From Stenotrophomonas maltophilia (GTDB lineage: Bacteria; Pseudomonadota; Gammaproteobacteria; Xanthomonadales; Xanthomonadaceae), in the NCBI RefSeq assembly GCF_900186865.1, contig NZ_LT906480.1:1754001-1818000 (forward strand): a stretch of DNA of 64,000 bases, written 5' to 3'. A program made the translations under genes and the position numbers. Below, in pieces: positions 7,476 through 16,553 of this stretch. The notes below the pieces were generated by a model. That model did not search any database and was not told the DNA's origin. It was given only the letters and a program-made list of their open reading frames with translations. Numbering within the stretch: position 1 is the first letter of the stretch; each line of letters begins with the position of its first letter.

Positions 7476-8972
7476 ATGGCCGACTTTCCCGACCGCAGCC
7501 ACTGGCAGGTGCTGGCCCAGCAGCTTTCGATACCCGCACAGGCCTTCATTGATGGTCGTTACACCGACGCTGCCAGCGGCGCGCGCTTCGACTGCATCAG
7601 CCCGATTGATGGGCGCGTGCTGGGGGTGGTCGCCGACTGCGATGCAGAGGACGTAGAGCGCGCAGTGCGGTCGGCGCGGCGTGCCTTCGATGCGGGCCAC
7701 TGGTCAGAGGCCAGCCCGGCCCATCGCAAGCGGGTGTTGCTGGCCTTGGCGGCATTGGTGGAAAAGCACGCTGATGAGTTGGCCCTGCTGGAAACCCTGG
7801 ACATGGGCAAGCCGGTGCGCGACGCACGCCGTATCGACCTGCCCGGCGTGGTGCGCTGCCTGCGCTGGACCGCCGAAGCGGTGGACAAGCTGTACGGCGA
7901 AGTCGCACCGACTGGCCCACACGAGCTGGGCCTGGTCACGCGCGAGCCAGCCGGCGTGGTCGCAGCGATCGTGCCATGGAACTTTCCGTTGCTGATGGCC
8001 TGCTGGAAGATCGCGCCTGCGCTGGCCATGGGCAATTCGGTGGTGCTCAAGCCTTCCGAGCGGTCGCCCTTGAGTGCGTTGCGATTGGCCGCGCTGGCCG
8101 CTGAGGCGGGCCTGCCGGACGGCGTGCTGAACGTATTGCCAGGCCACGGTACGCGCGTCGGTGAACCGTTGGCGCTGCACATGGATGTGGACGTGCTGGC
8201 CTTCACCGGTTCCACCGCCACCGGCGCGAAGCTGCTGGAGCATGCGGGACGGTCCAACCTCAAGCGGGTCTGGCTGGAATGCGGTGGCAAAAGCCCGCAC
8301 CTGGTGTTCGCCGACGCACCGGACCTGGACGCAGCGGCCAAGGCCGTGGCGCAGGGCATCTTCTTCAACCAGGGCGAAGTCTGCACCGCCGGCTCGCGGC
8401 TGCTGGTGCAGCGCTCGATCCGTGAGGACTTCGTGCACCAGGTGATTGCCTACGGCCAGCATATGCAGCCGCAGCATCCACTGGAGGCCGATGCACCGAT
8501 GGGCGCGCTGGTCGATGCCGCGCACGTGGACAAGGTGCTGGCCGATATCGCACGGGCCGAAGGCGAGGGCGCCCGCCTGCTGCTCGGCGGCCATCGGGCC
8601 GAGGTGGAGGCCGGCGGCTGCTATGTGCAGCCCACGGTGTTCGACCAGGTGCGTCCGGACCACGCGTTGGCACGCGAGGAGGTGTTCGGCCCGGTGCTGG
8701 CGGTACTTGGTTTCGAGGATGAGGCGGAGGCAGTGCGCGTGGCCAATGACAGCCGCTATGGGTTGGCGGCGGGCCTGTGGACACGCGACCTCGGCCGCGC
8801 CCATCGTGTCGCACGCCAGCTGCGCGCCGGCAGCGTGTGGGTGAACGGCTGGGATGGTGGCGACATGACCGCACCGTTCGGTGGCTACAAGCAGTCCGGC
8901 AATGGGCGCGACAAGTCACTGCATGCGTTCGACAAGTACAGCGAGATCAAGGCCACCTGGATCCAGCTGTAA
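7476..8972 (+). CDS. puuC: gamma-glutamyl-gamma-aminobutyraldehyde dehydrogenase PuuC
   Basis: 498 residues, the length of E. coli PuuC, with near-continuous similarity: LALLETLDMGKPVRDARR, REPAGVVAAIVPWNFPLL, GNSVVLKPSERSPLSALRLA, LAFTGSTATGAKLLEHAGRS, NGWDGGDMTAPFGGYKQSGN. Aldehyde dehydrogenase catalysis is supported by the general base Glu in WLECGGKSPH and the nucleophile Cys in FNQGEVCTAGSRLL. It oxidises gamma-glutamyl-GABA semialdehyde to gamma-glutamyl-GABA with NAD(P). ATG is preceded by GAGGAGCCCGAC. In this chromosome puuC is 7.5 kb away from puuB/puuDA and is paired divergently with the transaminase. Other broad aldehyde dehydrogenase activity is possible. Confidence 0.92.
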   Translation: MADFPDRSHWQVLAQQLSIPAQAFIDGRYTDAASGARFDCISPIDGRVLGVVADCDAEDVERAVRSARRAFDAGHWSEASPAHRKRVLLALAALVEKHADELALLETLDMGKPVRDARRIDLPGVVRCLRWTAEAVDKLYGEVAPTGPHELGLVTREPAGVVAAIVPWNFPLLMACWKIAPALAMGNSVVLKPSERSPLSALRLAALAAEAGLPDGVLNVLPGHGTRVGEPLALHMDVDVLAFTGSTATGAKLLEHAGRSNLKRVWLECGGKSPHLVFADAPDLDAAAKAVAQGIFFNQGEVCTAGSRLLVQRSIREDFVHQVIAYGQHMQPQHPLEADAPMGALVDAAHVDKVLADIARAEGEGARLLLGGHRAEVEAGGCYVQPTVFDQVRPDHALAREEVFGPVLAVLGFEDEAEAVRVANDSRYGLAAGLWTRDLGRAHRVARQLRAGSVWVNGWDGGDMTAPFGGYKQSGNGRDKSLHAFDKYSEIKATWIQL

Positions 8973-9003
8973 CGACGTGGCTGCTTGACCGCTGTTCGTT
9001 CTT

Positions 9004-9066
9004 TGTAGCGTCGAGCCCTGCTCGACTGCTTCTCGCGAAGAGCAGTCGAGCCTTGCTCGACTCTAC
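9004..9066. repeat. GTAG-type REP dimer (TCGAGC family)
   Basis: TGTAGCGTCGAGCCCTGCTC starts the left hairpin and the inverted copy ends GACTCTACA at 9066, with the short joint TTCTCGCGAA. Same architecture as SMAG but a different stem sequence. It lies just after puuC and before the broken gene at 9088. Confidence 0.85.
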
Positions 9067-9087
9067 AGAAGGCAGACAGCCGTCGAG

Positions 9088-9745
9088 CTACCGGCAGCGG
9101 GTACTCACCTGCAGCACTGCCGCGCGCAGCATGTCGCGGTCGGCTTCTTCGACCGCGTTCTGGAAATAGTCCATGTCCTGTTTACCCAGTTCGCACGGGT
9201 CGACGATGTATCCCGGCGGCCAAAGCCCCAGCAGTTGCGCCACGCCATGCACGATCTGCTCGGGGCTCATCTGCCGAGGGATCCGGAAGTAATTGCGGCG
9301 AGGCCCGAACGCAGGATGGACCTCGCGCCGACCGATCAGGCGCGGCGCCACGCCAGCTGCGCTGATGCCGTCACCACCGTCGATGCTGCCCGCAGGCAGG
9401 CTCAGGACCAGTGGCGCCACTGCAGCCACGTCCCCCGGGGCAGGCAGGGCGCTCTCTGCCTGTGCAACCGGGGGCAGGGCGGGGCATCATCGATGCGGCC
9501 GGACGCGTCATCTTTGCGGAGGGCAAGGCGGGCTGTTGAGGTGCCGGCGCCGGCGGTTCCGGCGGCAGCCAATGCAGCGAGATCCGCGGGCCCTCACCGC
9601 TACGCAGTTCGATCCGGCCGCTGTCCAGCAGCCACAGAGCGAGCCCGCCATGCACCAGCAGCACCACCAGCCATGCCGCCATCCGCGGCAGCTTCGGCGA
9701 ATCGGAGCATGACAACGCAACTGCAGCCATGGGCAAGGCATCCAT
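9088..9745 (-). pseudogene. frameshifted proline-rich membrane protein (TonB-like N terminus)
   Basis: Two overlapping minus-strand frames join into one sensible protein of about 218 residues if one C is removed from the CCCCC run at 9470-9474. The first frame (from 9745 or 9730) has a membrane helix (MAAWLVVLLVHGGLALWLL), then a Pro/Ala stretch (LPPEPPAPAPQQPALP). After the run, the second frame continues with VAQAESALPAPGDVAAVAPL and a folded-looking C terminus (PRRNYFRIPRQMSPEQIVHG). One membrane helix plus a proline-rich linker recalls TonB-type or periplasm-spanning proteins, but no TonB C-terminal signature is seen. Either a real frameshift, a sequencing error in a homopolymer, or (less likely) programmed slippage. 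No known family recognised. Confidence 0.6.
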
Positions 9746-9877
9746 GCAGGGACCGGTGGCGCAGCCTAGCCGGCGGCCGGAAAAATTCCGTTGGCATCGG
9801 TGTCGGCTGAAACCATCGTCCCGTGCGGCCATCGGCCCGTGGCAGAATCGGGCGATCCGCCGTTACCCGTGTTGCCG

Positions 9878-11179
9878 ATGTCGACGATCACTGCTGCCGC
9901 GCCGCCCGTGAATTCCCCCCGTCGTGTTCTGGTGGCTAGCCTGATCGGCACCACCATCGAATTCTTCGATTTCTATATCTACGCCACGGCCGCGGTGCTG
10001 GTGTTCCCGCACCTGTTCTTTCCGGACAGCAGTGAGCAGGCGGCCCTGCTGCAGTCACTGGCGACCTTCGCGGTGGCGTTCATCGCGCGTCCGGTCGGCT
10101 CGGCGGTGTTCGGCCATTTCGGCGACCGCATCGGCCGCAAGGCCACCCTGGTCGCCGCGCTGCTGACCATGGGCCTGTCCACGGTGCTGATCGGCCTGCT
10201 GCCGACCCATGCGCAGATCGGGCTGTGGGCGCCGGCGCTGCTGGCGCTGTGCCGTTTCGGCCAGGGCCTGGGGTTGGGCGGCGAGTGGGGTGGGGCGGTG
10301 CTGCTGGCCACCGAGAATGCGCCGCCGGGCAAGCGCGCCTGGTACGGCATGTTCCCGCAGCTGGGCGCACCGCTCGGCTTCCTGCTGTCGGCCGGCATCT
10401 TCCTCGTACTCGGCCGCTGCCTGAGCCAGAACGACTTCCTGCAGTGGGGCTGGCGCATTCCGTTCGTGGCCAGCGCGCTGCTGGTCGGCCTCGGCCTGTG
10501 GGTGCGCCTGAACATCCACGAGACGCCGGACTTCAAGAAGGCGCTGGAGCGCAAGGCGCCGGTGCGGTTGCCGATGTGGACGGTACTGCGTGACCACCCG
10601 GTACCGATGCTGCTCGGCACGCTGGGTGCGTTCGCCACCTTCGTGCTGTTCTACCTGATGACGGTGTTCAGTCTCGGTCATGGCACCGCGGTGCTGGGCT
10701 ACAGCCGCGAGCAGTTCCTGCTGATGCAGATGGCCGGCATGCTGTTCTTCGCGCTGGGCATCCCGCTGTCGGCGCGCTATGGCGACCGTTGGGGCACGCG
10801 GCGCACGATGATTGTTGCCAGCGTACTGATCGTCGGCTTCGGCGTACTGTTCGCACCGTTGTTCCAGCCGCACAGCCCGTGGCTGGTCACCGCCTTCCTG
10901 TGCCTGGGCCTGTTCCTGATGGGGCTGACCTACGGCCCCTGCGGTACCTTCCTGGCCGAGATCTACCCGGTGGAGGTGCGCTACACAGGTGCCTCGCTGT
11001 CCTTCAATCTGGCCGGCATCCTCGGTGCGGCACCGGCGCCGTACCTGGCCACCTGGCTGGCCGAGCGCTTCGGCCTGGTCGCGGTCGGCTACTACCTGTG
11101 CCTGACTGCGGTGGCGACCCTGTGCGCGCTGGTGGCACTGCACCGGCGCGCGCTGCGGCTCAACCAAAGAAGCGCTTGA
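9878..11179 (+). CDS. MFS transporter, metabolite:H+ symporter type
   Basis: 433 residues with about 12 hydrophobic segments. The start ATG at 9878 ([10 protein letters not shown]) is chosen because the family begins shortly before the first helix ([20 protein letters not shown]). The MFS motif [14 protein letters not shown] follows helix 2, and a second copy-like motif ([15 protein letters not shown]) is in the second half. [15 protein letters not shown] and the Glu/Trp-rich [20 protein letters not shown] are typical of the MHS subgroup (ProP, ShiA, YdfJ-like). Substrate, probably an organic acid or compatible solute, cannot be told. Its last 20 bases overlap the convergent hemerythrin gene. 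Confidence 0.87.
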
Positions 11180-11621
11180 GCGTGCGACCCAACCAGCCGC
11201 CGCCCTGGTGTTCGCGGGCGAACTGGTTCAGGTGCGCCTTGACCTGTTCGGCATAGGCCTGGTCGTCGCCACGGATGTGGTTGAACAGCCAGCGCGAGAG
11301 CATGGTGCGCAGCTCGTCACTGATGTCCTCGCCGGCCTGGAAGCGCATGCGGTACTCCGAGACACGCTTGATGAAGACCTCATGCACGCGTTTGTGCGCG
11401 GCACAGAACGGGTAGCCCGCTTCCTCCATCAGCTCTTCCTCGAACGCGAAGTGCGACATGGTGTAGTCCACCACCTCGTCGATCACTTCACCCACTGCGG
11501 CACGCTGCATGCTGGCCTGGGCCACGTGCAGGTGGTTGAGCATTTCGATGATGCGGCGGTGTTGTTGGTCGATCACATCGATGCCGATGTTCAGATCGTC
11601 CTGCCAGACCAGTAGTGCCAT
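11160..11621 (-). CDS. bacteriohemerythrin
   Basis: 153 residues starting [20 protein letters not shown], with GGGGAGCCGGGG before the ATG. The non-haem di-iron oxygen-binding ligand pattern of hemerythrin is complete: His in [21 protein letters not shown] with its Glu, [10 protein letters not shown] and HIRGDD. The C-terminal extension is short and basic ([11 protein letters not shown]). Bacterial single-domain hemerythrins bind O2 and are linked to oxygen sensing or supply. The 3' end overlaps the MFS gene by 20 bp on the other strand. It precedes the GGDEF gene in the same direction but 85 bp apart, so joint expression is unclear. Confidence 0.92.
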
Positions 11622-11706
11622 CCCCGGCTCCCCTTCATGCGTATGTCGGGGCCGACTGTAGAGCCGCCCGGCGCGGGCGGCGTTGATCTGGATCAAAGCG
11701 TACCGG

Positions 11707-13083
11707 TCAGGGCAGCGCCGGCTCGCGTGGGCGCAGCGGGCTGGCGACCGTGGTGCAGCTGACCCGGTTGCGGCCACCGGCCTTGGCCAGGTACAGCTGG
11801 CGGTCGGCTTCGGAGATCAGCCGGTGCAGTGCATCGCGCTGCGGGCGCAGGCAGCACAGCCCGATGCTGACCGTCATGCGCAGCGTGGCGGTGCCGATGT
11901 CCACCTCCAGCGCGGCGATGCGCTGGCGCAGCTCCTCGAAGTACAGCAGCGCCTCGTCCTGCTCCATGTCCGGCACCAGCAGGCAGAATTCCTCGCCGCC
12001 GAAGCGCGCGATCAGGTCGTGGCTGCGTGCATGCGTGGCCACCGCGCCGGCCACCGCGCGCAGCGCATCGTCGCCGGCTTCGTGGCCATGGGTGTCATTG
12101 ATGTGCTTGAAGTGGTCGATGTCGATCATCGCTACCGCCACGCACTGGCCGTGCAGCTGCAGCTGCGGCAGCTGGCGCTGGCTCTGCTCCAGGAAGCAGC
12201 GGCGGTTGGGCAGGCCGGTGAGGAAATCGCGGGTGGCCAGGTCCTGCAGGGTGCCGATCAGCTCCAGCTGGTCCACATTCTGCGAGACCCGGCAGAAGAA
12301 TTCCTCGCGCGAGAACGGCTTGCGCAGGAAATCGTTGGCGCCGTTCTTCAGGAAGCGCGGAATCAACGATGCATCGGTATTGCCGGAGATGCCGATCACC
12401 GCCACCTTGTCGCGCGAGCGCAGGGTGCGCAGGCGGCGGGTGAACTCCACGCCCTGCATGCCCGGCATTTCCTGGTCGACCACGGCGAGGCGGATCGCCG
12501 GATGCGCCTCGATCGCGGCCAGGCCTTCGTTGCCATCGGCCGCTTCGTGCACCTCATGGCCGTACATGCGCAGCAAGGCTGCGGCGTAACCGCGCGCGGA
12601 CGGTGAGTCGTCCACCACCAGCGCGGCGATGCGCCGGTTGCGCTCCAGCCGCTGCACCAGCCACACCAGGTAATCGATGCTGCCGGGAGTGTTCTTCAGC
12701 ACGTAGTCGATGATCTGCTGCTGCAGCACGCGCTTGCGCAGGTCCTCGTCGTAGACGCCGCTGACCACCACGGTGGGCAGGTCGCGCTTGAGGAAGAACT
12801 CGACCACCGCGTCGCGGTCGCCATCGGCCAGGACCAGCCCGGTCAGTACCAGGAACCAGCCGCCACGTTCGCTCAGCAGGCGGTCGGCCTCGGCCAGGGT
12901 GGAGGCGATCACCACCGGCAGTTCCAGGCGCTGCTCGATGGCCTCGCGCAGTATGCCGGTGAAGGCGCGGGAGTTTTCGACCAGCAGGATCCGCTGCGGC
13001 AGCGGATCGGCCAGGTCGCCATCGACGGCGGCCTGCGGCAGGACGGGCATGATGCGGTGGCTCACGAGGGAGGGGCTCGGCAC
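11707..13083 (-). CDS. diguanylate cyclase with two receiver domains (REC*-REC-GGDEF)
   Basis: 458 residues. Residues ~30-150 form a degenerate receiver: the acidic pair is replaced (LLVENSRAF) and the acceptor position reads LVLTGLVL, though the switch lysine remains (YVLKNT). Residues ~160-280 form an intact receiver: [10 protein letters not shown], acceptor Asp in [12 protein letters not shown], and [10 protein letters not shown]. The GGDEF domain (~295-445) has an intact active site GGEEF and the inhibitory RxxD site five residues before it (RSHD), with [12 protein letters not shown] at its start. So it should make c-di-GMP from GTP under control of phosphorylation and product feedback. 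GTG at 13083 or ATG at 13050 are possible starts. No cognate kinase adjoins, but two sensor-like genes lie directly upstream. Confidence 0.92.
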
Positions 13084-13146
13084 GGATAACGGCGGTTTCG
13101 GGTGTAACTTTAGCGGCGAACGTTGCGCTCCGGGCCAGATTCCGCG

Positions 13147-14760
13147 TCAGGCCGCCGCTGGCGACGCGTGGGTGATCGGTTCATGCAGGACCAGCCGCAG
13201 CCGATTGCCGCGGCAGTGGACCGTTCCGCCGTAGGCAAGCATCCGTCCGGCCAGGCGCTCGACGGCCTGTTGGGTGGTACGCGTGGAAAGCGGGCAACCA
13301 CTGTCGAGCAGGCTCACCACGGCAACAATGCCGCGATGCTTGCCTGCCCGACCGCTTCGGGCGCGCACGCAGACCTGCCCGGTTTCCAGTTCCAGCAGAA
13401 GTGAAACCGCCTCGATCAGCGAGCGATAGATGGCTAGTTGCAGATCCACGGTCAGCAGGCAGGGATTGCCCGCCAGCCTGGGTGGAATGACGCGATGCGT
13501 GTTGTTCCAGATTTCGCATGCACCGCCGGCTTGCAGCGCGATGTAGAGCCCGACCTGCTCCAGTCCGGTGGGATAGACCAGGCTGGCCTGTTCGCGAAAC
13601 AGCCGTGAATGTACCGACGACGCGTGCTGCAGGCTGTTTGCGACCGCATGGTGGCCTTGGGACTTCAGCCAGCTGACCATCTCGCTGAGCGAATTGTCCA
13701 TGCCCTCGCCCAGGTGCTTCAGGTGGACGGCCCGTTCACGCAGCTCACGCTCGCTGGTCTGAAGTGAGCCGCGTGCCAGGCGCAGCGTGGTTGCCTCGGC
13801 CAGGCCGCGGGACCGGGCGCGCTGATGGTGATAGCTGATGCTGGAACCGAGTGCCAGCAGTGCGACACTCATCACCGCCATGTTCTGTTGGGTGGCGAAC
13901 GTGCCCAGGTCGAACGAGGAAGGCAGGCCAGTGCTGGGCGTTGCGCCGTGCAGGGGGAGGTTCAACAACGGAATCGCGATGGCTAAGCCGCGCCACCCGT
14001 GCATGAAGGTCAGGGCGATGGCGGGCAGGGCGGCCAGCAGCACCATGTGTGTCCGCGTCGTGTGGGCGTCGGCGCGTGTCAATTGCATGCACAGGCCCAG
14101 CACCAGCATCCCCAGGATCGCCGAGGCGGTAGGGGCGACGAAACGGTCTGTCCAACCGGGGTCGGCCTGCCGCCGCGACCAGAGGAATGCCAACGGTACC
14201 AGGGTGATGATGGCGGCGAAGTGGCCAAAGATCGTCCGGTCGACCGCGTCCAGCAGGTTGCTGGGTGGTGGGTTCGACCATAGGACATATGAAATGCCCA
14301 GGTTGAGACCCGGGACGAACAACGCTGTGCAGAACGACAGCGACAGCAGCCACAGACCGGTGGCTGCTTCGGACGGCATTCTCATCCGATGCAGGTAGAC
14401 CACCAGCATCGCCATCGGCATCAGCAGCGTCGAAGCCAGGATGACCCAATCCAGGCCGTAGGTGTCGATCATGGGGATGCGCAGCGTTGCAAAGTACGCG
14501 TACTCGCCCAGCAGCAGGTAGGGCCACAGGCGGGTCGGGACGATCAGCAGTGCCGCTGCGCGGATGCCCGCCGGCAGGAAGAACTGATCCAGCGAAAACT
14601 GACGCGAGCCGAGGCAGCTCAGTGCATAGACGGCCGCGAGTGCGATGCCGGCTGGCCGGATACGGAAGCTCAGTTCAACTGCCTTCTTGAATCGGTCCAA
14701 ACCCGAGCCTCCCTTGCTCGTGACATGGCAGCGGCCGTGCGGGTTGCTTGAACGCGCCAT
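13147..14760 (-). CDS. MASE1-type membrane sensor with degenerate kinase-like C terminus (copy A)
   Basis: About 537 residues from ATG 14760. Residues ~30-320 are a polytopic MASE1-like sensor domain (FSLDQFFLPAGIRAAALLI, LWPYLLLGEYAYFATLRIP, LGISYVLWSNPPPSNLL). Next a helical region (SERELRERAVHLKHLGEGMD, MVSWLKSQGHHAVANSLQHA) resembles a kinase dimerisation domain. The C terminus (~400-530) has the fold pattern of HATPase_c, but the N-box asparagine is Ser (LIEAVSLLLE) and the G1 box is DSGCPL, so ATP binding is doubtful. A close paralogue lies upstream at 14899-16503. Probably a non-catalytic or atypical sensor. The start is uncertain: the paralogue's N terminus aligns near residue 18 of this one. 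Confidence 0.78.
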   Translation of the reverse strand: MARSSNPHGRCHVTSKGGSGLDRFKKAVELSFRIRPAGIALAAVYALSCLGSRQFSLDQFFLPAGIRAAALLIVPTRLWPYLLLGEYAYFATLRIPMIDTYGLDWVILASTLLMPMAMLVVYLHRMRMPSEAATGLWLLSLSFCTALFVPGLNLGISYVLWSNPPPSNLLDAVDRTIFGHFAAIITLVPLAFLWSRRQADPGWTDRFVAPTASAILGMLVLGLCMQLTRADAHTTRTHMVLLAALPAIALTFMHGWRGLAIAIPLLNLPLHGATPSTGLPSSFDLGTFATQQNMAVMSVALLALGSSISYHHQRARSRGLAEATTLRLARGSLQTSERELRERAVHLKHLGEGMDNSLSEMVSWLKSQGHHAVANSLQHASSVHSRLFREQASLVYPTGLEQVGLYIALQAGGACEIWNNTHRVIPPRLAGNPCLLTVDLQLAIYRSLIEAVSLLLELETGQVCVRARSGRAGKHRGIVAVVSLLDSGCPLSTRTTQQAVERLAGRMLAYGGTVHCRGNRLRLVLHEPITHASPAAA

Positions 14761-14898
14761 GACGCGCCATTGGATGACAGTATCGATGGAAGCAGGGGGG
14801 CGCAATTGCACGCCGGCGCCAGATCCTGACGGGGTGGATTCGGCGCCGACCAAAGATCACTTTCGCGCAATGATCTGCAGCTCCTTTCACCGGGATAG

Positions 14899-16503
14899 TC
14901 AGATCGCGGCCCGGGGGGCGCCAGTGTCCATGGAGCGTGTGCTTTCCCTCAAGGCTTCAGTAGTGCCTGCCTGGCGGGGAGCGTCCCGTGCTTCGGTCAA
15001 CACCATCCTGAGCCTGTTGCCACTCAGGTCCATGTAGCCAGCGTGTGCGAGCACTCGGCCCAGCAGCTGCTCGTTTGCCAGCGCCTTTGCACGGCTTCCC
15101 AGTGATGCGTGGCGGTCCAGAAGAGCCACGCAGATGAAGGCACCACGCTTCCGGAAGGAGCTTCCGCAGCGGATACTGACCGAGATCTGTCCACACTCGC
15201 ACTTCAATAGAAGCGAGACCGCATCGACCACGAGGCGATAGGCAGCAAGCTGCAGGCCGACCCCGAGTGCGCAGGGGTCACCCTTCAACCTCGGCTGGCC
15301 GATGCGATGCGTAGCATTCCATGCCTCGCGCACCCCGCCAGCCTGCAACGCCACGTACAGGCCCAGCTGTTCCAGGGCGGCGGGATAGATCATGCTGGCC
15401 TGGGCCCGGAACAGGCGCGAATGCACCTCCGAGGTATGCCGCAGGCTGTCGGCCACGGCGTGATGACCCTGCGCATGCAGCCAGTTCACCATTTCGTTCA
15501 GCGACAGGTCCATGCCATCGCCCAGCTGGCGCAGGTGTGCCGCGCGCTCACGCAGGTCCATCTCGCTGGCCAGGTGTGAATTCCGCGCAAGCTGCAGGGC
15601 CGCTCTGCCATCTTCCTCGCGCAACCGGTGCTGGTTCTGGAAGTGGGTGATGCGCGCGCCCAGCAACAGCAGGGCGATGCTGGCGATGGCCATGGCCTGC
15701 TGGGTAGCGAAGGTAGCCGGGTCGAACGCGGTCGGATGGTCGGCGGGGGTGCTGAGGCCAAGAATCATGTTGACGGCGGCGACACCGATGGCCGCACCGC
15801 GCCATCCCAGCAGGCAGGTCAGGGCGATCGCGGGAATAGGCAGGATCAACAGCAGCTGCAGCGAGCCGGGGGCCGTGATCGATGCCGGTACCGGCGTCGC
15901 CTGCAGGCCAATGACCAGCATGGCGCCGAGTGCTGCGACCGTGGCCGCGACAGACCCGGTTGTCCATTTTTCCTCGGCGCGGCGGATCCACAGCAATGCC
16001 AGGGGTGCCAGGATCAGGATGCCGGTGAAGTCGCCCAGCGCATAGCGCAATACGTTGGTGATGAATGACGCGTTCTGCAACGGCTCCCAGAGCAGGTACG
16101 AGATTCCCAGGTTGAGCAGACTGATGACCGTCGCGGCGCATACCGCAATGGAGATCACGCCGACGATCGTGGTGCGTGCCAGCAGTTTCCGGTGCAGGCG
16201 CACGATCAGCATCACGGCAGGCATCAGGAACACCGAGGCCAGGATTACCCAGGTCAGGTTGTATTTGCTGATCAGGGGGATGCGCAGATGCGCGAAGTAG
16301 GCGTATTCACCTATCAGCAGGTAGGGCCAAAGACGGGGCGGGCACAGCAACAGCGCGGCCACCCGCACGCCGGCAGGCAGGAAGAACTGGTCCAGTGACA
16401 GCTTGCGCGCACCCCAGCAGGCGAGGGCATAGAGCAGCGCCAGCGCCAGCCCTTCGGGGCTGACCCGTATCCTCACCAGCAGGCCGTCCTTCCACCACTG
16501 CAT
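14899..16503 (-). CDS. MASE1-type membrane sensor with degenerate kinase-like C terminus (copy B)
   Basis: 534 residues starting MQWWKDGLLVRIRVSPEGLA, with a good Shine-Dalgarno (GGGGAGC). Same layout as the gene downstream: MASE1-like membrane domain (KLSLDQFFLPAGVRVAALLL, LLIGEYAYFAHLRIPL), helical linker (DLRERAAHLRQLGDGMDLSL, MVNWLHAQGHHAVADSLRHT) and a HATPase-like end in which the N-box is again VDAVSLLL and the glycine box is degenerate (ALLDRHASLG). The shared VHSRLFRxQASxxYPxxLEQ block and equal order show a tandem duplication, now well diverged. Ligand and output are unknown. The last ~25 residues are low complexity and unlike copy A. Confidence 0.8.
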   Translation of the reverse strand: MQWWKDGLLVRIRVSPEGLALALLYALACWGARKLSLDQFFLPAGVRVAALLLCPPRLWPYLLIGEYAYFAHLRIPLISKYNLTWVILASVFLMPAVMLIVRLHRKLLARTTIVGVISIAVCAATVISLLNLGISYLLWEPLQNASFITNVLRYALGDFTGILILAPLALLWIRRAEEKWTTGSVAATVAALGAMLVIGLQATPVPASITAPGSLQLLLILPIPAIALTCLLGWRGAAIGVAAVNMILGLSTPADHPTAFDPATFATQQAMAIASIALLLLGARITHFQNQHRLREEDGRAALQLARNSHLASEMDLRERAAHLRQLGDGMDLSLNEMVNWLHAQGHHAVADSLRHTSEVHSRLFRAQASMIYPAALEQLGLYVALQAGGVREAWNATHRIGQPRLKGDPCALGVGLQLAAYRLVVDAVSLLLKCECGQISVSIRCGSSFRKRGAFICVALLDRHASLGSRAKALANEQLLGRVLAHAGYMDLSGNRLRMVLTEARDAPRQAGTTEALRESTRSMDTGAPRAAI

Positions 16504-16553
16504 CCACGTGCTCCCCAGCTCCTGCGCCGATTATGTGGCTGGGAAGGGCCCCG

